Origin: Mycolicibacterium senegalense
Lineage (GTDB): Bacteria; Actinomycetota; Actinomycetes; Mycobacteriales; Mycobacteriaceae
Length of the DNA stretch: 64,000 nucleotides
Direction: 5' to 3'
NCBI RefSeq assembly: GCF_019645875.1
Contig: NZ_CP081000.1
Span: 4,340,001-4,404,000, forward strand
Within the stretch, counting starts at the first letter, position 1. Each line of letters begins with the position of its first letter. The notes beneath the pieces are model-generated. The model was not told the origin of the DNA and did not search any database. It worked only from the letters and a program-made list of their open reading frames with translations. Below, in pieces: positions 50,195 to 58,868 of this stretch. The position numbers were made by a program, and so were the translations under genes.

Positions 50195-50437
50195 ATGACC
50201 GAGAAGAACTCAGGACCTGAAGAAGGCATCAAGGGCGTCGTCGAGGACGTCAAGGGCAAGGCCAAGGAAGCTGTCGGCACCGTGACCGGCCGCGAGGATC
50301 TTGTCCGTGAGGGCAAAGCCCAGCAGGACAAGGCGGACGCCCAACAGGACGCCGCCAAGAAGGAGGCCGAAGCGGAATCGGCCCGAGCGGGGGCAAAGGC
50401 TGCCGAGCAGCGAGAGCAGGCGAGCCAGCGGCCCTGA
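50195..50437 (+). CDS. CsbD-like stress protein
   Basis: 80 residues. GIKGVVEDVKGKAKEAVGTVTGREDLVREGKAQQDKADAQQDAA is the CsbD repeat, a small hydrophilic, helical, hardly folded protein, followed by a Lys/Ala/Glu tail. CsbD is a general-stress protein controlled by SigB in Bacillus. ATG at 50195 with AAAGG upstream. I found no clear SigF site before it. A bidirectional terminator follows. Confidence 0.88.
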   Translation: MTEKNSGPEEGIKGVVEDVKGKAKEAVGTVTGREDLVREGKAQQDKADAQQDAAKKEAEAESARAGAKAAEQREQASQRP

Positions 50438-50453
50438 CCCGGACCTGATTGAA

Positions 50454-50494
50454 GAGATGGCCCAGCCAACGTCGGCTGGGCCATCTCGCGTTTT
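50454..50494. terminator. Bidirectional terminator between csbD and usfY copy 2
   Basis: 14-base perfect stem GAGATGGCCCAGCC / GGCTGGGCCATCTC with a 6-base loop (50454-50487), followed by GCG and TTTT on the plus strand. Suited to both converging genes. Confidence 0.8.
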
Positions 50495-50507
50495 GCTCCT
50501 CAGCAGA

Positions 50508-50816
50508 TCAACTGTTCGGCGCCTGCCTGGTCACCTCGGGATGCTCTGCATACCAACGTTCTTCGATGCGCCGCACCCGGAGGTGAGCGATCGCCAGCCA
50601 CAGCCCGCCGGCCAGCAGACCCACTGCCGCCAGGACTGCCAGCACCACCCCTACCCCGGTGTTGCCGGTCGCGAAGCCGAACAGGCACGCGACGAACATC
50701 ACCACTCCCAGTCCGATCAGGACCAGTGCGGGCATGTTGCGGTTGTCCTTCATCGCCTCACCGGCATGCGGCCGGGTCGTCCTGGTGTGGTCGACAGGGT
50801 CGTCGGGACCTTTCAT
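50508..50816 (-). CDS. usfY: UsfY-like membrane protein, copy 2
   Basis: 102 residues, paralogue of the protein at 26089: KGPDDPVDHTRTTRPHAGEAMKDN start, two membrane segments, HLRVRRIEERWYAEHPEV tail. Last gene of the operon zinc-ribbon/flavodoxin/usfY (51703 to 50508), 12 bases downstream of the flavoprotein gene. ATG at 50816 is better placed for the AGGGAG site than ATG 50819. Confidence 0.82.
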   Translation of the reverse strand: MKGPDDPVDHTRTTRPHAGEAMKDNRNMPALVLIGLGVVMFVACLFGFATGNTGVGVVLAVLAAVGLLAGGLWLAIAHLRVRRIEERWYAEHPEVTRQAPNS

Positions 50817-50828
50817 CATTTCTCCCTC

Positions 50829-51446
50829 TCACTCGTAACGCGGGTATTGGCCGACCTTGAGCAGCCCGGCCAGGTGTGCCGCGTTGCGGGCTGCCGCGGC
50901 GGTGGCATCAGCGACGGGCTCGGGCACTTCGTCGAGATCCAGGTAGTCGGTGCCGTGCATGGCCTCGCCGTTCCAGTACGTGCAGCCCTGGGCCGGGATG
51001 GTGTAGCCGATGTCGTTGAGCCCTTGGAAGAGGTCGGCCACGGTCTTGTGGGCACCGTCCTCATTGCCGACGACTGACACCAGGGCCACCTTGCCCGCCA
51101 TTACCGGGCGGCCCGCGTCGTCGGTATTGGACAGCTCGGCATCGAGCCGTTCCAGGACCCGTTGGGCGATGCTCGACGGATGACCGAGCCACACCGGGGT
51201 CGACAGCAGCAGGATGTCGGCGGCGAGCACCTTTTCGCGGATCTGAGGCCACTGGTCGCCGCCGCCCATATCGGCTTCGACGCCGGGCTCGATGGTGTAG
51301 TCCGCGCATCGCAACGACTCGGTTCCCACCCCCAGCACCTTGAGGTTCTCGCACACCTGATCGGCGATCAACTCGCTACTCGACTGCGCCGGGCGGCGCT
51401 TGAGGCTGCACACCAGGGCCAGTGCGGACAAGTTCGGAGCTGTCAT
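50829..51446 (-). CDS. NADPH-dependent FMN reductase/flavodoxin-family protein
   Basis: 205 residues. LALVCSLKRRPAQSSSELIADQV is the FMN phosphate loop and DILLLSTPVWLGHPSSIAQRVLERLD the second flavin region; VSVVGNEDGAHKTVADL follows. Likely transfers electrons from NADPH to quinones or metals, or acts as an electron carrier. ATG at 51446 with GGGGAGC upstream. Middle gene of a three-gene operon. Confidence 0.83.
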   Translation of the reverse strand: MTAPNLSALALVCSLKRRPAQSSSELIADQVCENLKVLGVGTESLRCADYTIEPGVEADMGGGDQWPQIREKVLAADILLLSTPVWLGHPSSIAQRVLERLDAELSNTDDAGRPVMAGKVALVSVVGNEDGAHKTVADLFQGLNDIGYTIPAQGCTYWNGEAMHGTDYLDLDEVPEPVADATAAAARNAAHLAGLLKVGQYPRYE

Positions 51447-51460
51447 GGGCTCAGCTCCCC

Positions 51461-51703
51461 TCAGCCGGCACGCTGGCGGTCGACCAGTTCAGAATGTCCG
51501 GACTCGCGTGCGCAGTGAGCGCAGCAGTACATCGTCTGCGCGGCCTGAACGCCGTGGCCGAGGATTCGGCAACCGCAGTGCGCGCACTCTGGGGCAACGC
51601 GAACCGCCGCACACTCGATGCTGTCGAACGTCTCGGCGTGGCCGTCCCAGCTCACCGTGAACGCTTTGTCATAGTCGTTGCCACACGTGGCACATGTCGC
51701 CAT
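51461..51703 (-). CDS. Small zinc-ribbon protein
   Basis: 80 residues. Two C-x-x-C clusters: ATCATCGNDYDKAF at the N-terminus and ECAHCGCRI with YCCAHCARESGH (seven or more Cys plus His). Suggests one or two zinc ribbons and a role in nucleic-acid or protein binding. Not assigned a named family. ATG at 51703; 14 bases upstream of the flavoprotein gene. Confidence 0.78.
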   Translation of the reverse strand: MATCATCGNDYDKAFTVSWDGHAETFDSIECAAVRVAPECAHCGCRILGHGVQAAQTMYCCAHCARESGHSELVDRQRAG

Positions 51704-51761
51704 TGCTCAACTCCCTGTCGCTCTGCGTCAGCGCCGGAAGTCTTCCCTGGACGGGGGCGGG

Positions 51762-52448
51762 CTAAACCTCCGGCCGGGCCCGCAGATGGGCCGTCAGCAA
51801 CAACCGGTCCAGGATCGCTCGGTTCGGGAGTGTCTCGGCGTAATCGAGGCTCAGGAAATCTCTGGCCAGCTGTTCGGCCAGCACTCGCAGCTTGGTGTTG
51901 GTTTCCTGGGATCGCCACTTCAGCAAATCGAACGCGGCATCGGCACTGATCCGGTAGATCAGCATCAACATCCCTTTGGCCTGCTCGATGGCACCACGCG
52001 CCTCGGCGATCTCCGCCACCGCCTCGGTGACGGCTTCTTCCCTTGCCCGGGAGATCGAGGGTGAGACGTCGACGTAGAAGCCGTGTGTTCCGATCACCGC
52101 ACCGGTGTCGTCGAAAAGCTGGTCGCCGACCACGACGACGTGGTGGACATCGCCGGCGGTGTCGACGATGCGGTGCCGGGTGCTGAACGCGCCGGAGGTC
52201 CGCCGGATCTCCAGCAGGGTGGCGGCAACCTGTCCGTAGTCCTCGGGGTGCTTGTGGGAGAGCACCAGCTCGGTGGTCGGGTTCGCGGTGCCCGGCTCGT
52301 AGCCGTGCATCCGCTCCACCTGTGGCGACCACTCCCAGCGCTCATCGGCGAAATAGAACCGGAACCACCCGACACGCTGCGGCTCGCCACCGGCAAAGGC
52401 ATGCTCGATCGGCGACTCGGGGTTTCCCGCGGCGGCGTCACTCGTCAC
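51762..52448 (-). CDS. PAS-ANTAR antiterminator-type regulator
   Basis: 228 residues. N-terminal PAS domain (WFRFYFADERWEWSPQVERMHGYEPG, GVHHVVV-like GDVHHVVVVGDQLFDDTGAVIGTHGFYVD), then a helical linker and the ANTAR domain (IAEARGAIEQAKGMLMLIYRISADAAFDLLKWRSQETNTKLRVLAEQLA). ANTAR domains bind paired hairpin RNA and prevent termination. The PAS domain should sense a small molecule or redox state. Target genes not evident, but the leader hairpin at 29031 is a candidate class. Confidence 0.88.
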   Translation of the reverse strand: MTSDAAAGNPESPIEHAFAGGEPQRVGWFRFYFADERWEWSPQVERMHGYEPGTANPTTELVLSHKHPEDYGQVAATLLEIRRTSGAFSTRHRIVDTAGDVHHVVVVGDQLFDDTGAVIGTHGFYVDVSPSISRAREEAVTEAVAEIAEARGAIEQAKGMLMLIYRISADAAFDLLKWRSQETNTKLRVLAEQLARDFLSLDYAETLPNRAILDRLLLTAHLRARPEV

Positions 52449-52520
52449 AGGTTGAGATTAGCGCGCCGAGCTGGCAGCAGGTCAGCCGATTTGTCACAGG
52501 GGCCATCTACATTCGGCGCC

Positions 52521-53084
52521 GTGGGGCGGCTTCGGATCAAGATTTTCATCACCGCTGGGGCAGCGGCCGCGATCACGAGTCGCACCGCCGGTGTGGACAT
52601 CGCATGGTGCCTGGCCTTCGGTGTCCTGTTGCCCTTGGTGTTGGCGGCCACTCCGCGCTTCCTGGCGGGCGCATTTCGTGGCGCCAGCACCCCGAGCGCG
52701 CGCGAGCTGGCCGCGGTTGAGATGTCCGGGCTGGAGTTCGAAGACCATGTGGCCCGGGTGGCCCGAACCTGTGGGTTGCCTGTGATCATGACGCCGCTCA
52801 CCGGGGATTGGGGGGTGGATCTGATCGTCGGGCACCGGCCGAACCGGATTGCGGTGCAATGCAAGCGGCTGTCACGGCCGGTCGGCGCGAGCGCCGTGCA
52901 GGAGGTTGTGGCCGGCGCGCCGATGCAGGATTGCACCAGGACGATGGTGGTGACCAACAACGAATTCACCCCGGCGGCACGTAAACTCGCCGAGCTCCAC
53001 GGTTGTGAGTTGGTGGGCGGAGCCGAGTTGCCCCGGCTCAAGTCGATCCTGCGGCGGGCCGCAGCGGCGGAACGAGCGCCTTAA
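52521..53084 (+). CDS. Mrr-like restriction endonuclease domain with N-terminal membrane helices
   Basis: 187 residues. Two hydrophobic stretches (about 7-25 and 28-46) precede a PD-(D/E)xK nuclease fold: LEFEDHVARVARTCGLPVIMTPLTGDWGVDLIVGHRPNRIAVQCKRLS (catalytic D ... Q-x-K), AVQEVVAGAP, and TNNEFTPAARKLAELHGCELV. Mrr-type enzymes cut methylated or foreign DNA; this membrane-anchored form is common in actinobacteria, role unclear. GTG at 52521. 3' end overlaps lat by 4 bases. Confidence 0.8.
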   Translation: MGRLRIKIFITAGAAAAITSRTAGVDIAWCLAFGVLLPLVLAATPRFLAGAFRGASTPSARELAAVEMSGLEFEDHVARVARTCGLPVIMTPLTGDWGVDLIVGHRPNRIAVQCKRLSRPVGASAVQEVVAGAPMQDCTRTMVVTNNEFTPAARKLAELHGCELVGGAELPRLKSILRRAAAAERAP

Positions 53085-54412
53085 ACCGGCAACGGCACGC
53101 GCAGCGCATCCCGCAGCGCGGCCATGCATTCGTCGATCTGCTCGCGTGTCACCGTCAGGGCCGGCCGGAACCGCACCGAGTCGGTCCCGCTCGGCAGCAT
53201 GATGACGTGGCGGTCCCACAGCCGTCGGACCAGTTGGTCGCGAGCAGAGGAACTCGGCAAGCTGAACGCGCACATGAGCCCGCGACCCCGCGCGTCGATG
53301 ACCGTCCCGGGGAAATCGTGTGCCAGCAGGCGCAGCTGACCAAGCAGGTAGTCGCCCGTCATCGCAGCATTGCCGAACAGGTCCTCGGCCTCGACCACTT
53401 CCAGGACGCGCCGTGAGCGAACCATGTCCACCAGGTTGCCGCCCCAGGTGGAGTTGATTCGCGAGCTCACCGTGAACACGTTGTCGGCGACGTCGTCGAC
53501 CCTGCGGCCGGCCATCACCCCACAAACCTGAGTTTTTTTCCCGAAGGCGACCACGTCCGGGCTGACGCCCAGTTGCTGGTAGGCCCAGGCAGTTCCGGTG
53601 ATGCCGCATCCGGTCTGCACCTCGTCGAACATGAGCAGGGCATCGAACTCATCGCAGAGCGCGCGCATCGCCGCGAAGAACTCAGGACGCAGATGGCGAT
53701 CACCGCCCTCACCCTGAATCGGCTCGGCGATGAAGCAGGCGATGTCGTGTGGATTGGTCTCGAACGCGACTCGGGCCGCGCGTAGCGAATCAGCTTCGAG
53801 TGCAGCGATATCCGCGCCCGAACGGAGGTAGGGGGCGTCGATGCGCGGCCAGTCGAACTTCGGGAAGCGAGCTACTTTGACGGGGTCAGTGTTGGTCAGC
53901 GACATGGTGTATCCGCTACGGCCGTGGAAGGCTCCGCGCAGGTGCAGCACCTTGGTTCCCAGCGACGGATCGATACCCCGCGCCTCGTTGTGCCGGCTCT
54001 TCCAGTCGAACGCCACCTTGAGCGCGTTCTCGACCGCCAACGCACCGCCGTCTACGAAGAACAGGTGCGGCAGGTCCGGGTCGCCGAGCACCCGACGAAA
54101 GGTGTCGACGAACCGGGCCATCGGCACGCTGTAGATGTCGGAATTGCTCGGCTTGTTGACTGCGGCCTGGGCCAGTTCGGCACGGAAATCTTCACCGGCC
54201 AGCGCCGGATGGTTCATTCCGAGCGCCGACGAGGCGAAGAAGGTGAACATGTCAAGGAAGCGTTCACCGGTGCGCGCGTCTACCAGATACGAGCCCCGCG
54301 AACGATCCAGATCGAGGACGAAGTCGAAGCCGTCGGTCAGGATGCTGCGCGCCAGGACCGCGCGCACCCGCTCGGGCGTGATGGGCGGCGTGTTGGTCAG
54401 CACTGCGGTCAT
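53081..54412 (-). CDS. lat: L-lysine epsilon-aminotransferase Lat
   Basis: 443 residues. Class III PLP aminotransferase: GGALAVENALKVAFDWKS, LRGAFHGRSGYTMSLTNT, MFDEVQTGCGITGTAWAYQ, and the PLP lysine in VVAFGKKTQVCG (near residue 300). Moves the epsilon amino group of lysine to 2-oxoglutarate; product cyclises to piperideine-6-carboxylate, then Pcd oxidises it. Induced in persistence in M. tuberculosis. LrpA is transcribed just upstream on the same strand. Confidence 0.96.
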   Translation of the reverse strand: MTAVLTNTPPITPERVRAVLARSILTDGFDFVLDLDRSRGSYLVDARTGERFLDMFTFFASSALGMNHPALAGEDFRAELAQAAVNKPSNSDIYSVPMARFVDTFRRVLGDPDLPHLFFVDGGALAVENALKVAFDWKSRHNEARGIDPSLGTKVLHLRGAFHGRSGYTMSLTNTDPVKVARFPKFDWPRIDAPYLRSGADIAALEADSLRAARVAFETNPHDIACFIAEPIQGEGGDRHLRPEFFAAMRALCDEFDALLMFDEVQTGCGITGTAWAYQQLGVSPDVVAFGKKTQVCGVMAGRRVDDVADNVFTVSSRINSTWGGNLVDMVRSRRVLEVVEAEDLFGNAAMTGDYLLGQLRLLAHDFPGTVIDARGRGLMCAFSLPSSSARDQLVRRLWDRHVIMLPSGTDSVRFRPALTVTREQIDECMAALRDALRVPLPV

Positions 54413-54464
54413 GACACCATACTAACGGAATCTTTACGGCATATAGCGGCCGACGCCGTACTTG

Positions 54465-54929
54465 TTACGGAATGTAGTCGCGTCCGCTGTAAAATGTCTG
54501 CAGAATGATGGTGCTGCGCGTGCGGACGTTGGCCGCCGTCCTGATCCGCTGGAGCAGGTCCTCCAACGCCCGGGCGGAGGCGACCCGAACCAGCAGGATG
54601 TAGCTCTCGTCGCCCGCCACCGAGTGGCACGATTCGATTTCGGGGATGTGCTGCAACCGCGCAGGTGCATCATCGGGTTGAGAGGGATCGAGAGGAGTGA
54701 TGGCGACGAACGCCGAGAGCATGTTGCCCAGCGCCTCGGGGTTGAGCCGTGCGGAGTATCCGGTCACTACGCCCCGCGACTCCAACCGCCGCACCCGTGC
54801 CTGCACCGCCGATACCGACAACCCAGCCGCGGCCGCCAGCTGCGCCAACGTGGATCTGCCGTCAGCGGCAAGCGCCCGGACGAGGGTCCGGTCGGTGTCG
54901 TCCAGCACGTATTCGTCGGCTTCGCCCAT
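54465..54929 (-). CDS. lrpA: Lrp/AsnC regulator LrpA
   Basis: 154 residues. N-terminal helix-turn-helix (DDTDRTLVRALAADGRSTLAQLAAAAGLSVSAVQARVRRLESRGVV) and C-terminal ligand-binding RAM domain (SAFVAITPLD ... EIESCHSVAGDESYILLVRV). Feast/famine regulator of lat (Rv3291c position); binds between lat and itself in M. tuberculosis. ATG at 54929 matches the usual N-terminus (GEADEYVLDD). Divergent from pcd. Confidence 0.94.
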   Translation of the reverse strand: MGEADEYVLDDTDRTLVRALAADGRSTLAQLAAAAGLSVSAVQARVRRLESRGVVTGYSARLNPEALGNMLSAFVAITPLDPSQPDDAPARLQHIPEIESCHSVAGDESYILLVRVASARALEDLLQRIRTAANVRTRSTIILQTFYSGRDYIP

Positions 54930-54970
54930 GGCCCGCACTGTAGCGCCGCAGCCAACCAGAAAGGCACACG

Positions 54971-56548
54971 ATGACCACCACTGAACGGACTGATCTGCCC
55001 ACCGCGGAGGAGCTGCGTCGGCGGGTGCGGCAGGCATTGACCGCCGTCGGCGCGACGCCGGCACTGGCGGAACCGTCCGCTCCGGGACCCGGATTGCACG
55101 CCAGCACCCCGATCAGCGGCGACGTGCTTTTCACCCTCCCCGAAGACAGTCTCGAACATGTCGATGCGGTGATTACCGATGCCGCGCAGGCGTTCTCGTC
55201 CTGGCGTACCACTCCGGCCCCGGTGCGGGGCGCGCTGGTGGCACGGCTGGGCGAGCTGCTTGTCGAGCACAAGGCCGATCTGGCGACCTTGGTGACGGTG
55301 GAGGCGGGCAAGATCACCTCCGAAGCACTGGGTGAGGTGCAGGAGATGATCGACATCTGCCAGTTCGCCGTCGGGCTCTCGCGCCAGTTGTACGGGCGCA
55401 CAATCGCTTCCGAACGCCCCGGACACCGGTTGATGGAGACCTGGCACCCGCTGGGCGTCGTCGGCGTCATCACCGCATTCAACTTCCCGGTGGCGGTGTG
55501 GGCGTGGAACACCGCGGTCGCCCTGGTCTGCGGTGACACCGTGGTGTGGAAGCCGTCGGAGCTCACCCCGCTGACCGCGATCGCCTGCCAGGCTCTGATC
55601 GAGCGAGCCGCAGCGGACGTGGGTGCGCCGAAATCGGTGGCCCGGCTCATCCTCGGCGGCCGCGAGTTGGGTGAGCGACTGGTCGACGATTCCCGGGTCG
55701 CGCTGCTGAGCGCGACCGGGTCGGTGCGGATGGGCCGACAGGTCGGGCCGCGGGTAGCGGCGCGGTTCGGCAAGGTACTGCTCGAGCTGGGCGGGAACAA
55801 CGCGGCGATCGTGACTCCCTCGGCCGATCTCGACCTCGCGGTGCGGGCCATCGTGTTCTCCGCCGCAGGCACTGCCGGGCAACGCTGCACCACGCTGCGC
55901 CGGTTGATCGTGCACTCCTCTATCGCCGACGATCTGGTGTCGCGGATCGTCTCGGCGTATCAGAGCCTGCCCATCGGTGACCCGAGTGTCGACGGCACGT
56001 TGGTCGGCCCGCTCATTCACACCCGGGCGTATCGCGACATGGTCGGTGCGCTGGAGCAGGCCGAGGCCGACGGCGGCGAGGTGTTCGGCGGTGAACGGCA
56101 CGACCTGGGTGATTTCTCCGGACGCGAGGAGGATTCAGGCAGAAGTGCGTTCTACGTCGCCCCCGCCGTGGTGCGGATGCCGGCACAGACCGAGATCGTG
56201 CACACCGAGACCTTCGCCCCGATCCTCTACGTGTTGACCTACGACGATATCGACGATGCAATCGCGCTGAACAACGCGGTGCCACAAGGCCTTTCGTCAG
56301 CCATCTTCACCACTGACGTGCGCGAGGCCGAGCGGTTCCTGGCCGCCAACGGATCAGACTGCGGCATCGCCAACGTCAACATCGGAACCTCCGGCGCCGA
56401 GATCGGCGGCGCGTTCGGCGGCGAGAAGCACACCGGTGGCGGCCGCGAATCCGGGTCGGACGCATGGAAGGCATACATGCGTCGCGCGACCAACACGGTC
56501 AACTACTCCTCGGAACTGCCGCTGGCCCAGGGTGTGCATTTCGGATAA
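54971..56548 (+). CDS. pcd: Piperideine-6-carboxylate dehydrogenase Pcd (aminoadipate semialdehyde dehydrogenase)
   Basis: 525 residues. Aldehyde dehydrogenase fold: FNFPVAVWAWNTAVALVCGDTVVWKPSE (NAD site), LELGGNNAAIV (general base Glu), and catalytic Cys in AGQRCTTLRRL (near residue 303). Completes lysine breakdown to alpha-aminoadipate with Lat. ATG at 54971. Divergent from lrpA with a 41-base gap. Confidence 0.93.
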   Translation: MTTTERTDLPTAEELRRRVRQALTAVGATPALAEPSAPGPGLHASTPISGDVLFTLPEDSLEHVDAVITDAAQAFSSWRTTPAPVRGALVARLGELLVEHKADLATLVTVEAGKITSEALGEVQEMIDICQFAVGLSRQLYGRTIASERPGHRLMETWHPLGVVGVITAFNFPVAVWAWNTAVALVCGDTVVWKPSELTPLTAIACQALIERAAADVGAPKSVARLILGGRELGERLVDDSRVALLSATGSVRMGRQVGPRVAARFGKVLLELGGNNAAIVTPSADLDLAVRAIVFSAAGTAGQRCTTLRRLIVHSSIADDLVSRIVSAYQSLPIGDPSVDGTLVGPLIHTRAYRDMVGALEQAEADGGEVFGGERHDLGDFSGREEDSGRSAFYVAPAVVRMPAQTEIVHTETFAPILYVLTYDDIDDAIALNNAVPQGLSSAIFTTDVREAERFLAANGSDCGIANVNIGTSGAEIGGAFGGEKHTGGGRESGSDAWKAYMRRATNTVNYSSELPLAQGVHFG

Positions 56549-56557
56549 GCAGGAAGC

Positions 56558-57361
56558 ATGCAGATTGAGAACTCGGTCGCGGTCGTCACCGGCGCCGGAT
56601 CAGGCATCGGCCGGGCACTGGCGGAATCGTTCGCCGCGGAAGGGGCCCGCGTGGTGGCCGCCGACCTCAACGGTGAGGCAGCCGAGCAGACCGCCGCGGC
56701 GATCCGTTCCACCGGCGGGCAGGCGCTGGGAATCCGGGCCGACGCCGGTGTCACGGCCGACATCGAGGCGCTGACCACCACCGAGTTCGGCCCGGTCGAC
56801 ATCTACGTCGCCAACGCCGGGATCATCGGCGCACCGGGTCTCGGCACCGATCAGGAGTGGGACTCCATCCTGGATGTCAATCTGCGGTCTCACATCCGTG
56901 CGGCCCAACTGCTTGTCCCGCAATGGCAATCGCGCGGTACAGGGTATTTCGTGTCGGTCGCGTCGGCGGCGGGCCTGCTCTCCCAGATCGGCGCGGCCGG
57001 ATACGCCGTCACCAAACACGCGGCGGTCGGATTCGCCGAATGGCTGGCCATCACCTACGGAGACGACGGTGTCGGGGTCAGCTGCGTGTGCCCGTTGGGG
57101 GTGGACACCCCGCTGCTCGATGCGGTGCGCACGTCGGCGAATCCGGATGCCGCGGCGGGTGCGGCGTCGATCGTGCAGTCCGGCGAGGTGATCAGTGCCT
57201 CCGATGTCGCGGCCGCGACCGTCGACGCGGTCAGGGCGGACCAGTTCCTGGTACTCCCCCACCCGCAGGTGCTCGACATGTACCGTCACAAGGGCTCCGA
57301 CTACGGCCGATGGATCGCGGGGATGCGCCGCTACCAGCGGTCATTGCGCGCCGGCAGATGA
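56558..57361 (+). CDS. Short-chain dehydrogenase
   Basis: 267 residues, classical SDR: VAVVTGAGSGIGRALAESFAAEGA, NAGIIGA, Ser in SVASAAGLLS and YAVTKHAAVGF (YxxxK). 9 bases downstream of pcd, so co-transcribed; may reduce a lysine-derived or unrelated substrate. Overlaps the convergent LMF gene by 21 bases. Confidence 0.85.
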   Translation: MQIENSVAVVTGAGSGIGRALAESFAAEGARVVAADLNGEAAEQTAAAIRSTGGQALGIRADAGVTADIEALTTTEFGPVDIYVANAGIIGAPGLGTDQEWDSILDVNLRSHIRAAQLLVPQWQSRGTGYFVSVASAAGLLSQIGAAGYAVTKHAAVGFAEWLAITYGDDGVGVSCVCPLGVDTPLLDAVRTSANPDAAAGAASIVQSGEVISASDVAAATVDAVRADQFLVLPHPQVLDMYRHKGSDYGRWIAGMRRYQRSLRAGR

Positions 57362-58789
57362 GCGCCCGGACGGCAGGGTTTGCGGCGGGACGTACACGCC
57401 AAGTGCAATGCGGCGCCACCAAACGTGATCTCGACGCAGCTCGGTCCAGGTGCTGAACTCGTAGCGGTACAGCATGGCGCGAACATAGCGCGGCGGTTCG
57501 TCGGGGAACGGATTGTGCCGCAACAGCTTCAACGTATCCCGGTCGTTTTCCAGGAGCCTGATCAGTAGCTTGCGCAGCCAGCCCTGAGCGTACGCGGGCG
57601 AAATCGCGGCGAACCACATCAACCAGTCGAGCCGCAGGTGGTAGGGCGCGAATTGGCGCGGCCGGCGATGGACATCGCCCGGCTTGCCCTTGAATTCGTA
57701 TTCCTTCCAGACCGTGTGATCACCCAGGTGCGCATCCGAGGTGCCCTCCAACACCACCTCATCGCGGGTGCGGCCGACGGTTCCGAAGGCCCCGTACGAA
57801 TTGACCAGGTGATAGCGGTTGTAGGACGCGTTCATCCGCTGGCGCTTGGAGAAGAGGTTGCGGGCCGGCCAGAAACTCAAGCAGGCCACCGCGATCGCGA
57901 ACCCGATCACCACGACGGTGAACCACGCCGGGGCCTGGCCGAACTCGCGGTGCGGTATGGGGATCAGTCCCGCAGCGGTCGAATCCGAGAGCGCGCTGAA
58001 CCCCAGCACGATGGTGATCCAGTTGAGCCACGCGAAGTTGCCCGACGCCACCAGCCACAGTTGCGTGACGATGACGACGATCGCCGCCCAACTCGCGACC
58101 GGCTGCGGGGCGAACAGCAGGAAGGGCACGACGATTTGGGCGAAGTGGTTGCCGGCCACCTCGATTCGGTGCAGAGGCTTGGGAAGATGATGGAAGAACC
58201 AACTCAGGGGCCCGGGCATGGGCTGGGTTTCGTGGTGGTAGTACAGGCAAGTCAGTTTGCGCCAGCACGGATCGCCGCGCAGCTTGATCAACCCGGCGCC
58301 GAACTCCACGCGGAACACCAGCCAGCGGGCCAGCCACAGCACCAGTAGCGGCGGCCCGACGTCGTCGTTACCCAGGAACGTCACCAGGAATCCGGCTTCG
58401 AGCAGTAGCGACTCCCAGCCGAAGGAGTACCACGTCTGGCCGACGTTGACGATCGACAGGTACAGCACCCAGACCAGCAACCAGGTCAACATCGCGGCCC
58501 ACAGCGGCACCAGGTCGCCGAATCCGGCCATCAGTGCAGCGGAGATCAGAGCCCCGGCGATACACACTGCGGCGAAAAAGCGGTCCGAATAGTGGAACTG
58601 GAACAGACTCGGGGCGCGCCGGAACGAGTTGGCGGCCAGGAAGCGAGGTATCGGGAGCAGCCCCCGCTCGCCGAGCAGCCCGCGGAACTGGCGGGCCGCC
58701 ACGACGAACGCGACCAGATAGATCGCGGCGGTGCCCCGCTGCAACACCTGTCTGGCCAACCAATATTCGTCTGCGATGAACCATTCCAT
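57341..58789 (-). CDS. Lipase maturation factor (LMF1)-family membrane protein
   Basis: 482 residues, eight to nine membrane segments in the first 310 residues (for example about 84-103, 114-133, 190-210 region). The LMF motifs WYSFGWESLLLEAGFLVTFLG, LVFRVEFGAGLIKLRGDPCWRKLTCLYYHHETQPMPGPLSW and YNRYHLVNSYGAFG are clear. In animals LMF1 helps lipases fold in the ER; bacterial role unknown. ATG at 58789. Confidence 0.87.
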   Translation of the reverse strand: MEWFIADEYWLARQVLQRGTAAIYLVAFVVAARQFRGLLGERGLLPIPRFLAANSFRRAPSLFQFHYSDRFFAAVCIAGALISAALMAGFGDLVPLWAAMLTWLLVWVLYLSIVNVGQTWYSFGWESLLLEAGFLVTFLGNDDVGPPLLVLWLARWLVFRVEFGAGLIKLRGDPCWRKLTCLYYHHETQPMPGPLSWFFHHLPKPLHRIEVAGNHFAQIVVPFLLFAPQPVASWAAIVVIVTQLWLVASGNFAWLNWITIVLGFSALSDSTAAGLIPIPHREFGQAPAWFTVVVIGFAIAVACLSFWPARNLFSKRQRMNASYNRYHLVNSYGAFGTVGRTRDEVVLEGTSDAHLGDHTVWKEYEFKGKPGDVHRRPRQFAPYHLRLDWLMWFAAISPAYAQGWLRKLLIRLLENDRDTLKLLRHNPFPDEPPRYVRAMLYRYEFSTWTELRRDHVWWRRIALGVYVPPQTLPSGRSSAGAQ

Positions 58790-58868
58790 ACGCGGACCTG
58801 CCGACGTTGCGGGTGTAATCCACGATGACGGTACCCCGAATCGGGGCGTTTCATGCCTATACGAACGA

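Noticed and set aside
54767-56101. 444-codon open frame antisense to pcd
   Set aside because: Shadow of pcd; the only recognisable part is in another frame of lrpA.
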